A stretch of DNA of 53,288 nucleotides from contig JADYZW010000010.1 in NCBI GenBank assembly GCA_020852955.1, forward strand, positions 1-53,288. The letters are read 5' to 3'. The DNA comes from Deltaproteobacteria bacterium. Lineage in GTDB: Bacteria > Desulfobacterota > Binatia > UTPRO1. A model generated the notes under the pieces. It had not been told where the DNA came from. It saw only the letters and a program-made list of their open reading frames with translations, and did not search any database. Both the position numbers and the translations under genes were made by a program. Positions 1 through 5,982 of the stretch are shown in pieces. How positions within the stretch are numbered: the stretch's first letter is position 1; every line of letters starts with the position of its first letter.

Positions 1-353
1 ACCTCGGCGCGCTGGAACTCGTAGTAGAGCCGTTGCTCTCCGGAATAGCGCGGGGCGAGGATGCGTTGCTCCGGATCGAGACCGGCCTTGCGGTCGTCGG
101 GTTGCACCACGACCGCGACGCCTCCCTTGGCGATGTCGCGGCGGACGACCAGTGCGCGAAACGCGAAGATCGGGACCCCGAGTCCCGCGGGCACGTCGTG
201 CTGCGGATGGGCGAAGGTGCGTCCCTGAACGGCGACGAGCTCGCATGGAACCCCAGTCAGGGTGCCGTCACGCCCGCGCCGGAAGAACACGCCCGCTCTC
301 CCGTGGAGCTGTGGAACGTCGGCGGGATACCACGCGACGATACGTAAACGCAT
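1..353 (-). CDS. Unknown protein, overlaps cas2 3' end; partial at left edge
   Basis: An open frame starts with ATG at 353 and runs on the minus strand to the left edge without a stop (117 codons visible). The product begins MRLRIVAWYPADVP. It has mixed alpha/beta-like composition with a basic stretch (FFRRGRDG) and a later segment PDDRKAGLDPEQRIL. Third codon positions are GC-rich as in neighbouring genes, which supports real coding. The start lies 86 bases inside the 3' end of cas2 in another frame, so it should be translated from the same message as the RT-cas1-cas2 operon. I do not recognise the family. Its place suggests an adaptation or effector accessory protein, but that is inference. 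A later start is possible, because the overlap with cas2 is unusually long. Confidence 0.6.
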   Translation of the reverse strand, partial: MRLRIVAWYPADVPQLHGRAGVFFRRGRDGTLTGVPCELVAVQGRTFAHPQHDVPAGLGVPIFAFRALVVRRDIAKGGVAVVVQPDDRKAGLDPEQRILAPRYSGEQRLYYEFQRAE

Positions 354-618
354 AACTGGCCTCCGATCGTGCCGGCCCGATGAGCCAGCGGGCTTGGCGC
401 AGCCGATGCGGAGTGAGGTGCAGCATCAGCACGCGGTGAGGGTGGGGCAGGAGCTGCCGGCGGAGATCGCGGTCGAGGCGCGCGTGGCGGGCGGTTGGGC
501 ACGCACCACGCATGACGTTGCGGAACACGTGCACGAAGCCGTGCCTTTCGAGGAGGGCTTCGAGCCGCGCGCGCACGGACCGATGCGCGACGTCGTAGAT
601 GACGAGCAGGTTCACCAT
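268..618 (-). CDS. cas2: CRISPR-associated endonuclease Cas2
   Basis: This is a 116-residue protein beginning MVNLLVIYDVAHRS. It shows the Cas2 first beta strand followed by the conserved Asp (D9 in IYDV), then an alpha helix (RARLEALLERHGF) and a second strand (VHVFRNVMRG). Cas2 forms the dimeric core that bridges two Cas1 dimers in the spacer integration complex. The ATG overlaps the stop of RT-cas1 (ATGGTGA, 618-612), so the two are translationally coupled. The protein is 15-25 residues longer than most Cas2 proteins, with an Arg-rich C-terminal tail (about 93-116). The tail is encoded where the next gene starts in another frame, so it may be a by-product of the overlap. The family call is firm from fold, neighbour and length, although the sequence is divergent. 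Confidence 0.88.
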   Translation of the reverse strand: MVNLLVIYDVAHRSVRARLEALLERHGFVHVFRNVMRGACPTARHARLDRDLRRQLLPHPHRVLMLHLTPHRLRQARWLIGPARSEASYAFTYRRVVSRRRSTAPRESGRVLPARA

Positions 619-2969
619 GGCATGCGGTGGGCGCGGTAGGGGCGACCGTCCAGCAAAGCCCAGCGGACGGCGCGCGCTTGGGCGAAGATCGCATCGCCGA
701 GCGTGGCGCCCGCGCGGCGGCGGAGCCGGCGTTCGAGGCCGCGCTGCACGGCCGCTTCGAGCCGGCGGCGGGTGCGGAGGGACACCCGGCCGTCCTCTCG
801 AAGCGCCACGGCCGTGCCCCGTCCGATCATGCCGAGAATCGCCCGATCCACGAGCGGCTGGCGAAACTCTTCCATGAGATCGAAGACGAGGCCCGGCCGC
901 TCGCGGCGGCTGGTGTGGAGGACGCCGAGATAGGGATGGAGATCTTGACGCTCGATCGCCCACCACACGCGACTCAAAAGAAGCGCGTAGCCGTAGTTGA
1001 GGAGCGCGTTCATCGGATCGCGTGCGCCGCGGCCACGACGACCGGGGAAGCTCCAGTCGGCAGGGAGGAGTCGTGCAACGGCACTCCAGTAGTGGGCGGC
1101 CGCCCGCGCTTCGGCGAGAAACAGCGGCCGGCGTGACGCGAGCAGGTCGGTCGGGTGCATACGGCTCGCGGCGTTTGCCTCGGCGGCGATCCGCGCGGCG
1201 GAGGCAGTGATCGCCGCCCGCACGGTGGCGTCCCGGCGGGGGTATTTGCCGTGATAGAGCAGCAAGGCTCGCTGGTTCCGCGTCTTCGCGATCACGAGGG
1301 CGCGCGCCACGGCCGCGCCCCGTTCGTCGTGGCGGGCGCGGAGTTGCGCCAGGAGGAGCTGCGTCCGTCGTCCGGCACGCACGGGGACGATCCGTGCGAT
1401 CGGTGCCCCGTTCTCCGACGCCAGCACGACGCTCACGCGATGGCGCGCGAGCCCGATGAGCGCCGTGCTGGAGAGCGCGACGCCTTGCCCGCTGATGGTC
1501 AGGTGGCGCACGTCGCGCTGGGTGCACTCGAAGATCGGCTGCTTCTTCCGCCGGATCACGAGCAACCCCTTGCGGCGGGTCAGGAACGATCCGTGGGTCG
1601 CTACATGGAGGGCGCGATCCGCCGTGAGCCGAGGCAGCTGTCGCTCGGCGATCGCGTGGCTTCTCAGCGCGGCGGCCTTGGAGAAGACGGCGCGGGGTGG
1701 GAGCGTGGACGGCCAATGGACGAGCTGCCAAGGATCGGGATCCTCGCCCGGAATCTCCTGCGGGTGGTCCTGACTGTGCGGCCAGTCGGGATAGTCGATC
1801 GGCCGCTCGGTTCGGTGCTCTGGGTAGTGCCGGAGCGACTCGAGCGTCGCGCGCCCGAGCCGCTCGTCGAGCTGCACCGACCGCCAGTAGGCGTCGGTGG
1901 TCGCGACCCGCCATTCGTCGAGCGCCACGAGCTGTTCGTCCAGCGCGGCGCTCACGTTCCCGTAGTAGTGGCGCCAACCGCGGACGAGGTCGTTGTGACG
2001 GCGTACCACCTCGCCGAGCTCGACTGTGCCGGTGACGCTGAAGAGGGTGTTGATGCGTTCTTTGAACGTCTGCTCTTTCGCCGCCGGCAGGCGCCGCGTG
2101 CTTCCCGTGAAGGCGAAGCCGACGAAGGTGAAGCCCTGCACAGCCGGGGTGTAGAGGGTTTTCGCCGGCTTGAGGGCGAGCAGGCGGTGGCGGCGGAGCC
2201 AGTCGGCGAGGAATCCGAGCATGTCGCGGGCCTCCGCCTCCGAGTCGGTGACGATCACGAAGTCATCGGCGAAGCGGACGTGACGCGCACCGCGCTCCTC
2301 GAGTGCGCGGTCGAAGCCGGTGAGGTAGAAGTTGGCGAGGCCGGGCGACAGCGGACCGCCCTGCGGAAGACCCTTGACTGGTAGAAGCGTGAGTCCCCGA
2401 TCCCGCACCGGCGCCCGCAACCACGCCTCGATCGTCGCCAGGCCACGGGCGTCCATCCCGTGCTCCCTAAGCAGCGCGAGGAGGCGGCCGTGATCGACCG
2501 TGTCGAAGAACCGCTCGATGTCGGCGATCACGGCCCAGGAGTCCGGCCGCAGGATTGCGGCGAGACGTTCGGCGGCACGTTTCGGCCCGAGTCCGGGTCG
2601 ATACGCGAAGCTCGCGTCGGAGAAGCTCGCTGCGATGCGGTCGTGTAGCGCCAGCGCCGCCGCCCCTTGAACGATGCGGTCGGCCACCGTCGGAATACCG
2701 ACGACACGGTAGCTGCCGTCGCCCTTTGGCGTGAGCGTGCGCCGGAGGGGCGGCGGGCGGTAGCGGCCGCTTCGAACTCGTTGCTGCATCTCCACGATCG
2801 CCTCCTCGGCTCGCGGGAGGAAGCGCTCGACGCTCACCCGATCGACGCCCGGCGCGCCGTGCGCCGCCCGGGTATGTGACCACGCGACGCGGAGGCGCCC
2901 GAGGTCGGCCACCTCGGCGAGAAAATCCCCCTCGAAGGGTCGGTCAGGTGGTCGGGGCGTCGGCTGCAC
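612..2969 (-). CDS. cas1: Reverse transcriptase-Cas1 fusion protein
   Basis: This is a 785-residue fusion. Residues about 20-300 are a group II intron-like reverse transcriptase: RT motifs around RVVGIPTVADRIVQG (88-102), the motif A aspartate in AVIADIERFFD (D150), GLPQGGPLSPGLANFY (200-215) and the FADD catalytic box (F233-D236). A maturase-like thumb segment (RGWRHYYGN, about 330-338) follows. Residues about 450-785 are Cas1, with the metal-binding triad visible as E620 (AEARAAAHYW), H685 (GVLHTSRRERP) and D697 (LVFDLMEEFRQP), plus the DPMNALLNYGYALL signature (651-664). Both active sites look intact. Characterised RT-Cas1 proteins acquire spacers from RNA and mostly belong to type III loci. 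There is no N-terminal Cas6 domain. The start is a GTG at 2969; the next gene, cas2, overlaps its stop. Confidence 0.96.
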   Translation of the reverse strand: MQPTPRPPDRPFEGDFLAEVADLGRLRVAWSHTRAAHGAPGVDRVSVERFLPRAEEAIVEMQQRVRSGRYRPPPLRRTLTPKGDGSYRVVGIPTVADRIVQGAAALALHDRIAASFSDASFAYRPGLGPKRAAERLAAILRPDSWAVIADIERFFDTVDHGRLLALLREHGMDARGLATIEAWLRAPVRDRGLTLLPVKGLPQGGPLSPGLANFYLTGFDRALEERGARHVRFADDFVIVTDSEAEARDMLGFLADWLRRHRLLALKPAKTLYTPAVQGFTFVGFAFTGSTRRLPAAKEQTFKERINTLFSVTGTVELGEVVRRHNDLVRGWRHYYGNVSAALDEQLVALDEWRVATTDAYWRSVQLDERLGRATLESLRHYPEHRTERPIDYPDWPHSQDHPQEIPGEDPDPWQLVHWPSTLPPRAVFSKAAALRSHAIAERQLPRLTADRALHVATHGSFLTRRKGLLVIRRKKQPIFECTQRDVRHLTISGQGVALSSTALIGLARHRVSVVLASENGAPIARIVPVRAGRRTQLLLAQLRARHDERGAAVARALVIAKTRNQRALLLYHGKYPRRDATVRAAITASAARIAAEANAASRMHPTDLLASRRPLFLAEARAAAHYWSAVARLLPADWSFPGRRGRGARDPMNALLNYGYALLLSRVWWAIERQDLHPYLGVLHTSRRERPGLVFDLMEEFRQPLVDRAILGMIGRGTAVALREDGRVSLRTRRRLEAAVQRGLERRLRRRAGATLGDAIFAQARAVRWALLDGRPYRAHRMPW

Positions 2970-3154
2970 GGTCGTGTGCTCGGCAGACGGTGTAGCCGAG
3001 AGCGGCGCGGTCCGCGCCGCTCATCGCGGTGTCAGTCGGGTCTGGGTGGGGTCACGTGGGGTTCACCCTGGAGTGAAGGTGCCCGATCGCATAGCGTCCC
3101 GCGCCGTGGGGCTCAGGGTGCGGCACGCGGTGCGATCGAACAGAGGCGGTCATC
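2970..3154. promoter_or_regulatory. Divergent intergenic region between RT-cas1 and XRE regulator
   Basis: This 185-base region separates the divergently transcribed RT-cas1 (GTG at 2969, minus) and the XRE-type regulator (GTG at 3155, plus), so it must hold promoters for both if they are transcribed from here. An imperfect operator-like inverted repeat is visible at 3062-3077 (TTCAC, six bases, GTGAA). No convincing -35/-10 pair is readable on either strand. Control of the adaptation genes by the neighbouring helix-turn-helix protein is an inference from the arrangement. Confidence 0.4.
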
Positions 3155-3856
3155 GTGCCGAACGAACGGACACTCGAATGCGACGGCAGCGTCGTGCGCA
3201 ATCTGCGCCTGGCACGCGGGCTCAGCCAGTTCGCGCTGGCAGCGGCGACCAGGACGCGGTTCCTCGCCCGAACATCGGCGGATCAAGGGTCGCTCAGCAC
3301 CATCAAGCGCATCGAGCGCGGTAAGGGGGTTCTAGCGGGGAAGGTCGAGGCCGTCGCGTCGGTCCTCGGTGTCCCGGTGACGCGCCTGCTCTCGCGGGGC
3401 TGTCGTGCCCGCCTCGGCCGCGCCGCGGAGGCCCCCCGCTCCGGCGACACCGCTCCCGTCCCACGCGCGACCCTGCCGACCGAGATCACGACGACGATCC
3501 GCCTCACGTGCGAGGCCCGCTTCCGGAAGATCCTCGTCGACGACCACCAGCTGGTGCTCGAGGGGCGGATGCCGGGCGAGCGCTATTGGCGGTCGTATTG
3601 GTACCACCAGTGGGATCAGTTCCGGTATTGGAAGGACGGCGTTCTCGACGACGCGACGTTCCGCGCCTGGATGCGCTTCCGGCATCTCGAATATCGCGAC
3701 AACCCGAGCGCGGGCGGCATCGACTATCGTACCGGCTGGCAGCAGTTCGCGGGGTGGGCGAACGATGCCGAGTTTTCACGGTTCATGGAGAGCGTGTTTC
3801 GGGAAGCGGGCCACTCGCGTGACGGTTCGGACGATCCGTGGGGTTCGAAGGACTGA
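3155..3856 (+). CDS. XRE-family helix-turn-helix protein with aromatic C-terminal domain
   Basis: This is a 233-residue protein from a GTG start. Residues about 13-80 form a Cro/C1-type helix-turn-helix (VVRNLRLARGLSQFALAAAT, then STIKRIERGKGVLAGKVEAVASVLGVPVTRLL), the usual DNA-binding module of small repressors. After a Pro/Ala-rich linker (about 85-110), the C-terminal half (about 115-233) contains a striking Trp/Tyr-rich stretch (GERYWRSYWYHQWDQFRYWKD) and a second one around DYRTGWQQFAGW. I do not recognise this domain; it may be a ligand or RNA-sensing module. The gene is divergent from the RT-cas1 operon, so a regulatory role in adaptation is plausible but unproven. Confidence 0.8.
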   Translation: MPNERTLECDGSVVRNLRLARGLSQFALAAATRTRFLARTSADQGSLSTIKRIERGKGVLAGKVEAVASVLGVPVTRLLSRGCRARLGRAAEAPRSGDTAPVPRATLPTEITTTIRLTCEARFRKILVDDHQLVLEGRMPGERYWRSYWYHQWDQFRYWKDGVLDDATFRAWMRFRHLEYRDNPSAGGIDYRTGWQQFAGWANDAEFSRFMESVFREAGHSRDGSDDPWGSKD

Positions 3857-4296
3857 CGGGCGTCGCGCTCACGCCTGCCACGATCGGACGGTCACCTCCA
3901 TCTATATAATGATAATGGATAAGGCCAGAAGCTCCCCCCGTCGGTTGCTCCCTTCGCGGCTAGCGAAAAATCCTTCGCGCTTCGCCCGGCATGTGCTACG
4001 AGGCTCCGCACCATGAGCCGCCGCACGCATTGTCGAAAGATGGCACTGGCCTTGTACGCTCCGGTGGCTTTCGACGATTCACTGACCATGACCGCCAGAT
4101 CCGCCCCAGATCGCACGCTGCGACCCCATGGAGGTCTTCCACGGGCCTGCGGTTCTCAGGCATGACGAGCACTTACAGTACTACGCCGAGAACCACACCG
4201 CATTGATCTGGGGCATTTACTTTCGACATCAATAGATAATAGTTCAACTAGCGATCAACTCTATGCATTCGCTACGGTGAGTTCGAAGGAGTCATC
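3857..4296. other. AT-rich intergenic stretch without a convincing gene
   Basis: This 440-base region has base composition well below the rest of the window, most clearly at 4200-4300 where A+T predominates. Short open frames on both strands (for example plus 3991-4206 and minus 3892-4116) have no coding character. A perfect TATAAT lies at 3905-3910 but lacks a matching -35. The composition points to recently acquired or decayed mobile DNA. I see no inverted terminal repeats, tRNA or array repeats here. Confidence 0.5.
3905..3910 (+). promoter_or_regulatory. Possible -10 element (TATAAT)
   Basis: This is a consensus TATAAT hexamer inside a locally AT-rich run. No TTGACA-like -35 box lies 16-18 bases upstream and there is no extended TG motif. 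It could serve the small downstream genes beginning at 4297 and 4382, but about 390 bases of leader would be required. Low confidence. Confidence 0.2.
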
Positions 4297-4416
4297 ATGA
4301 AACTCTTCAACCTTCTTCTCTGTCCGATAATATTGGTTATGTCACCTATGAAGACAGTAGATAGAGTAGAAGGAGGGAAATATGATGCCGAGAATCAGGG
4401 CTGGGGATGCTGGTAG
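4297..4416 (+). CDS. Small ORF, 39 codons, leader-like N-terminus and GWGCW end
   Basis: This short frame is preceded by a good ribosome-binding site (GAAGGAG at 4284-4290, seven bases before the ATG). The product has a hydrophobic N-terminus (MKLFNLLLCPIILVMSPM), then KTVDRVEGG and a tail KYDAENQGWGCW. It looks like a signal-peptide-like or double-Gly leader followed by a short Trp/Cys-rich core, but the family is unknown. Codon use is AT-rich and unlike the rest of the window. It overlaps the start of the next gene (4382), whose own ribosome-binding site lies inside it, so it could be a real peptide, a translation-coupling leader or chance. No maturation gene is adjacent. Confidence 0.35.
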   Translation: MKLFNLLLCPIILVMSPMKTVDRVEGGKYDAENQGWGCW

Positions 4417-4732
4417 GAAGCCAAAGTATCTGCTGTATCAACGTGTGATCCGGGCGCTAGAAGAGCTGAAGATTCCTGAGGAGACTTTCGCGCGCGTGTA
4501 CGCCACGCTCCCGGATATACGGGTGAAGATGCCAACCCCGGAAGAGGTGGAGGCCGTGGAAAGATTCATGGTGGACGGTGACTTTCAGAAGCTCGGGGAA
4601 AGGATAGGTCGGAAGGAACCGAGCTCGATCAGCGTGCTGGTGACCCGGGTCCTGGTGCTGAAGGCGCGCGGGAACGAGCGGATCGAGCGCGAAGGGTGGC
4701 CGAGTCATCGGGGGCGGGCGACGGCAGGGTGA
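4382..4732 (+). CDS. Hypothetical protein upstream of broken toxin-antitoxin pair
   Basis: This is a 116-residue product with a strong ribosome-binding site (GAAGGAGGG at 4368-4376) just before tandem ATGs at 4382 and 4385. The sequence is charged and largely helical in character, with LLYQRVIRALEELKIPEETFARVY in the first half and PTPEEVEAVERFMVDGDFQKLGERIG in the second. It has no membrane segment or recognisable motif. Its stop overlaps a GTG (4729, GTGA) that opens the degraded antitoxin frame, so it seems to be the first gene of that small unit. Function unknown. Confidence 0.6.
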   Translation: MMPRIRAGDAGRKPKYLLYQRVIRALEELKIPEETFARVYATLPDIRVKMPTPEEVEAVERFMVDGDFQKLGERIGRKEPSSISVLVTRVLVLKARGNERIEREGWPSHRGRATAG

Positions 4733-4928
4733 GCGATGAGGCCGCCGCTTCCGGCCCGATCCTCTACGAGCTTGGGCCGCGTGCGCCATGGCAGGCCGTC
4801 ACCCGTGAGATCGATCGGGAGGCCTTTCGCGAACGCCTGGCGAAGCGCACGCCGGTCGATCTCGGGCGGCCGGCGGCGCAAGCGGTCCGAGAAGCGCGGC
4901 GGAGCGTGACGAGTATCTCGAAGGATGA
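4729..4928 (+). pseudogene. Frameshifted antitoxin-like gene
   Basis: From the GTG at 4729 the frame reads MSDEAAASGPILYELG and continues to GRPAAQAVREAR near 4898. The typical acidic ending AERDEYLEG with its TGA (4926-4928) lies in another frame. That TGA overlaps the ATG of the following PIN-toxin gene (ATGA), exactly as in intact antitoxin-toxin pairs. A single-base-type indel near 4895-4902 therefore separates body and tail. Without the shift the product would be about 66 residues, normal for an antitoxin. The toxin beside it is also broken, consistent with a module in decay. The antitoxin family is not assigned. Confidence 0.5.
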
Positions 4929-5189
4929 CGCTCGTCATCGATGCCTCGGCCGCGGTCGAGTACCTGCTCCAGACGAGCCTCGGCATGCGCGTGGCGGGCA
5001 TCGTCGAGGCCGCCGAGCTCGCGGCACCGGAGCTTCTCGATGCCGACGTGCTCGCCGTGCTGCGGCGGGAGGTGCTGGCCGCGCGGCTCGACGCGGCGCG
5101 CGCCCGCGAGGCGGTGTCGGATCTGCGGGACTGGCCGCTCCCGGGCCCCGGCGCTCGGCGTCGCCGTCCACAACGTCCGGCTCGGCTGA
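4925..5189 (+). pseudogene. VapC-type PIN toxin, internally deleted and frameshifted
   Basis: The N-terminal half is clearly a PIN-domain toxin: MTLVIDASAAVEYLL contains the first catalytic Asp, and LDADVLAVLRREVL contains the conserved acidic helix. After DLRDWPL (near 5137) the expected middle, with the third and fourth acidic residues (usually within AYDALYVA and LLTADG), is missing. The normal C-terminal end GVAVHNVRL appears directly afterwards in another frame, ending at 5189. About 45 codons have been lost together with the reading frame, so no active nuclease can be made. Read straight through, the first frame enters unrelated sequence antisense to the next toxin gene. Confidence 0.75.
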
Positions 5190-5194
5190 CCGAG

Positions 5195-5605
5195 CTACGC
5201 GGTCGGATCGAGGACGCGCAGCTCGGTGAAGTAGTCGCGGTAGAACCCGCGGTCGCGGGTGAGGAGGGCGTCGCTCTGGAGCGTCGCGTGGGCGCCGATC
5301 AGGAAGTCGGGTCCGACGCGTACGCGATCGGCCCGACTGCGGCTGCGCTGCGCCCGCCACAGCGTCCCGGCGAGCGCGGCGCTCGCGGGCGAGACGGCGT
5401 CGAACTGAACGCCGAGCGTGGCGAGCGCGTCGTCGAACGACCGGTCGTCGCCGAAGGCGGCGCGGACCTCGCTCCACACGACCTCGCAGGCAACGAGGGC
5501 GCCGCGCCGATAGGCGTCGCGCAGCGCTTCGCGCGACCGCTCGCCGAATACGGGATCGGCCGCCAAGACGTCGAGGAGGACGGTGGTGTCGACCGCCGTC
5601 CTCAC
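5195..5605 (-). CDS. vapC: PIN-domain ribonuclease toxin (VapC-like)
   Basis: This is a 136-residue PIN-domain protein. The acidic active-site positions are all visible: D6 (AVDTTVLLDVL), the Glu in CEVVWSEVRAAF, the Asp in VGPDFLIGAHA and the Asp in LLTRDRGFY. PIN toxins cleave tRNA or rRNA when freed from their antitoxin. The GTG start at 5605 overlaps the stop of the upstream AbrB-type antitoxin (GTGA), so production is coupled. The gene converges on the broken toxin of the neighbouring module (stops 5 bases apart). Length and motif set are complete, so this copy should be functional. Confidence 0.88.
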   Translation of the reverse strand: MRTAVDTTVLLDVLAADPVFGERSREALRDAYRRGALVACEVVWSEVRAAFGDDRSFDDALATLGVQFDAVSPASAALAGTLWRAQRSRSRADRVRVGPDFLIGAHATLQSDALLTRDRGFYRDYFTELRVLDPTA

Positions 5606-5862
5606 TTGCTCCGGGCCTTTCGGGTGCGGGCCCGCGCGGGGCGCGGCCCTCGCATCTCGTCGATCAGGGGGTCGACGCCCCGCGGGAGCGCGAGCGTTCC
5701 GTAGACGCGATCGACGGGCTCGCGCGTCTGGCGATCCTTCCGCAGCACGGCTTCGCCTTCCCGAACCAGGAACTCGATCGCGGTGCCGGGAACGAGGCCG
5801 AGTTGCTCCCGTACTGCGACCGGGACGGTGATTTGTCCCTTCGGGGAGATCCGGCTTTTCAT
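5602..5862 (-). CDS. AbrB/MazE-type antitoxin
   Basis: This is an 86-residue protein. Residues 1-45 are a swapped-hairpin AbrB DNA-binding domain (MKSRISPKGQITVPVAVREQLGL, then GTAIEFLVREGEAVLRK). The rest (REPVDRVYGTLALPRGVDPLIDEMRG) is the flexible part that normally wraps the PIN toxin. It heads a two-gene operon with the PIN toxin (GTGA overlap). A palindromic operator sits directly upstream of its ATG, so autorepression by antitoxin and toxin-antitoxin complex is expected for this family. Confidence 0.88.
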   Translation of the reverse strand: MKSRISPKGQITVPVAVREQLGLVPGTAIEFLVREGEAVLRKDRQTREPVDRVYGTLALPRGVDPLIDEMRGPRPARARTRKARSK

Positions 5863-5885
5863 GGTAAAGAGCTTTACGCTTTACC
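5863..5885 (-). promoter_or_regulatory. Palindromic operator upstream of AbrB-PIN module
   Basis: The 23 bases before the antitoxin ATG hold nested inverted repeats: GTAAAG-AG-CTTTAC at 5864-5877, and outer arms GGTAAAG (5863-5869) and CTTTACC (5879-5885). The motif is AT-rich in an otherwise GC-rich setting and covers the place where the ribosome-binding site or start of transcription should be. This is the usual position of a toxin-antitoxin autoregulatory site; binding is inferred. Confidence 0.6.
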
Positions 5886-5982
5886 TCGATAGCAGTCAAC
5901 GTCGGGTCTCCAGGAGCTTCGCGTGGTTGACGCATGACGTTCGGCCGCTATGCTCGCGGACCGTGACTCGAGCCTCGGCCCG

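Noticed and set aside
612..2969. Group II intron as the source of the reverse transcriptase
   Set aside because: The RT is fused in frame to Cas1 and no intron RNA structure or endonuclease domain is visible around it.
3892..4116. Short minus-strand frame in the AT-rich gap
   Set aside because: No start context and no recognisable features; probably chance.
3991..4206. Short plus-strand frame in the AT-rich gap
   Set aside because: No ribosome-binding site, composition unlike a protein and overlapping alternative frames of equal length.
4925..5704. One long plus-strand protein joining the PIN toxin start to downstream sequence
   Set aside because: After the PIN half the frame runs antisense through the intact toxin and antitoxin genes with charged low-information sequence. 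The PIN C-terminal end is found in another frame, so this is a pseudogene.
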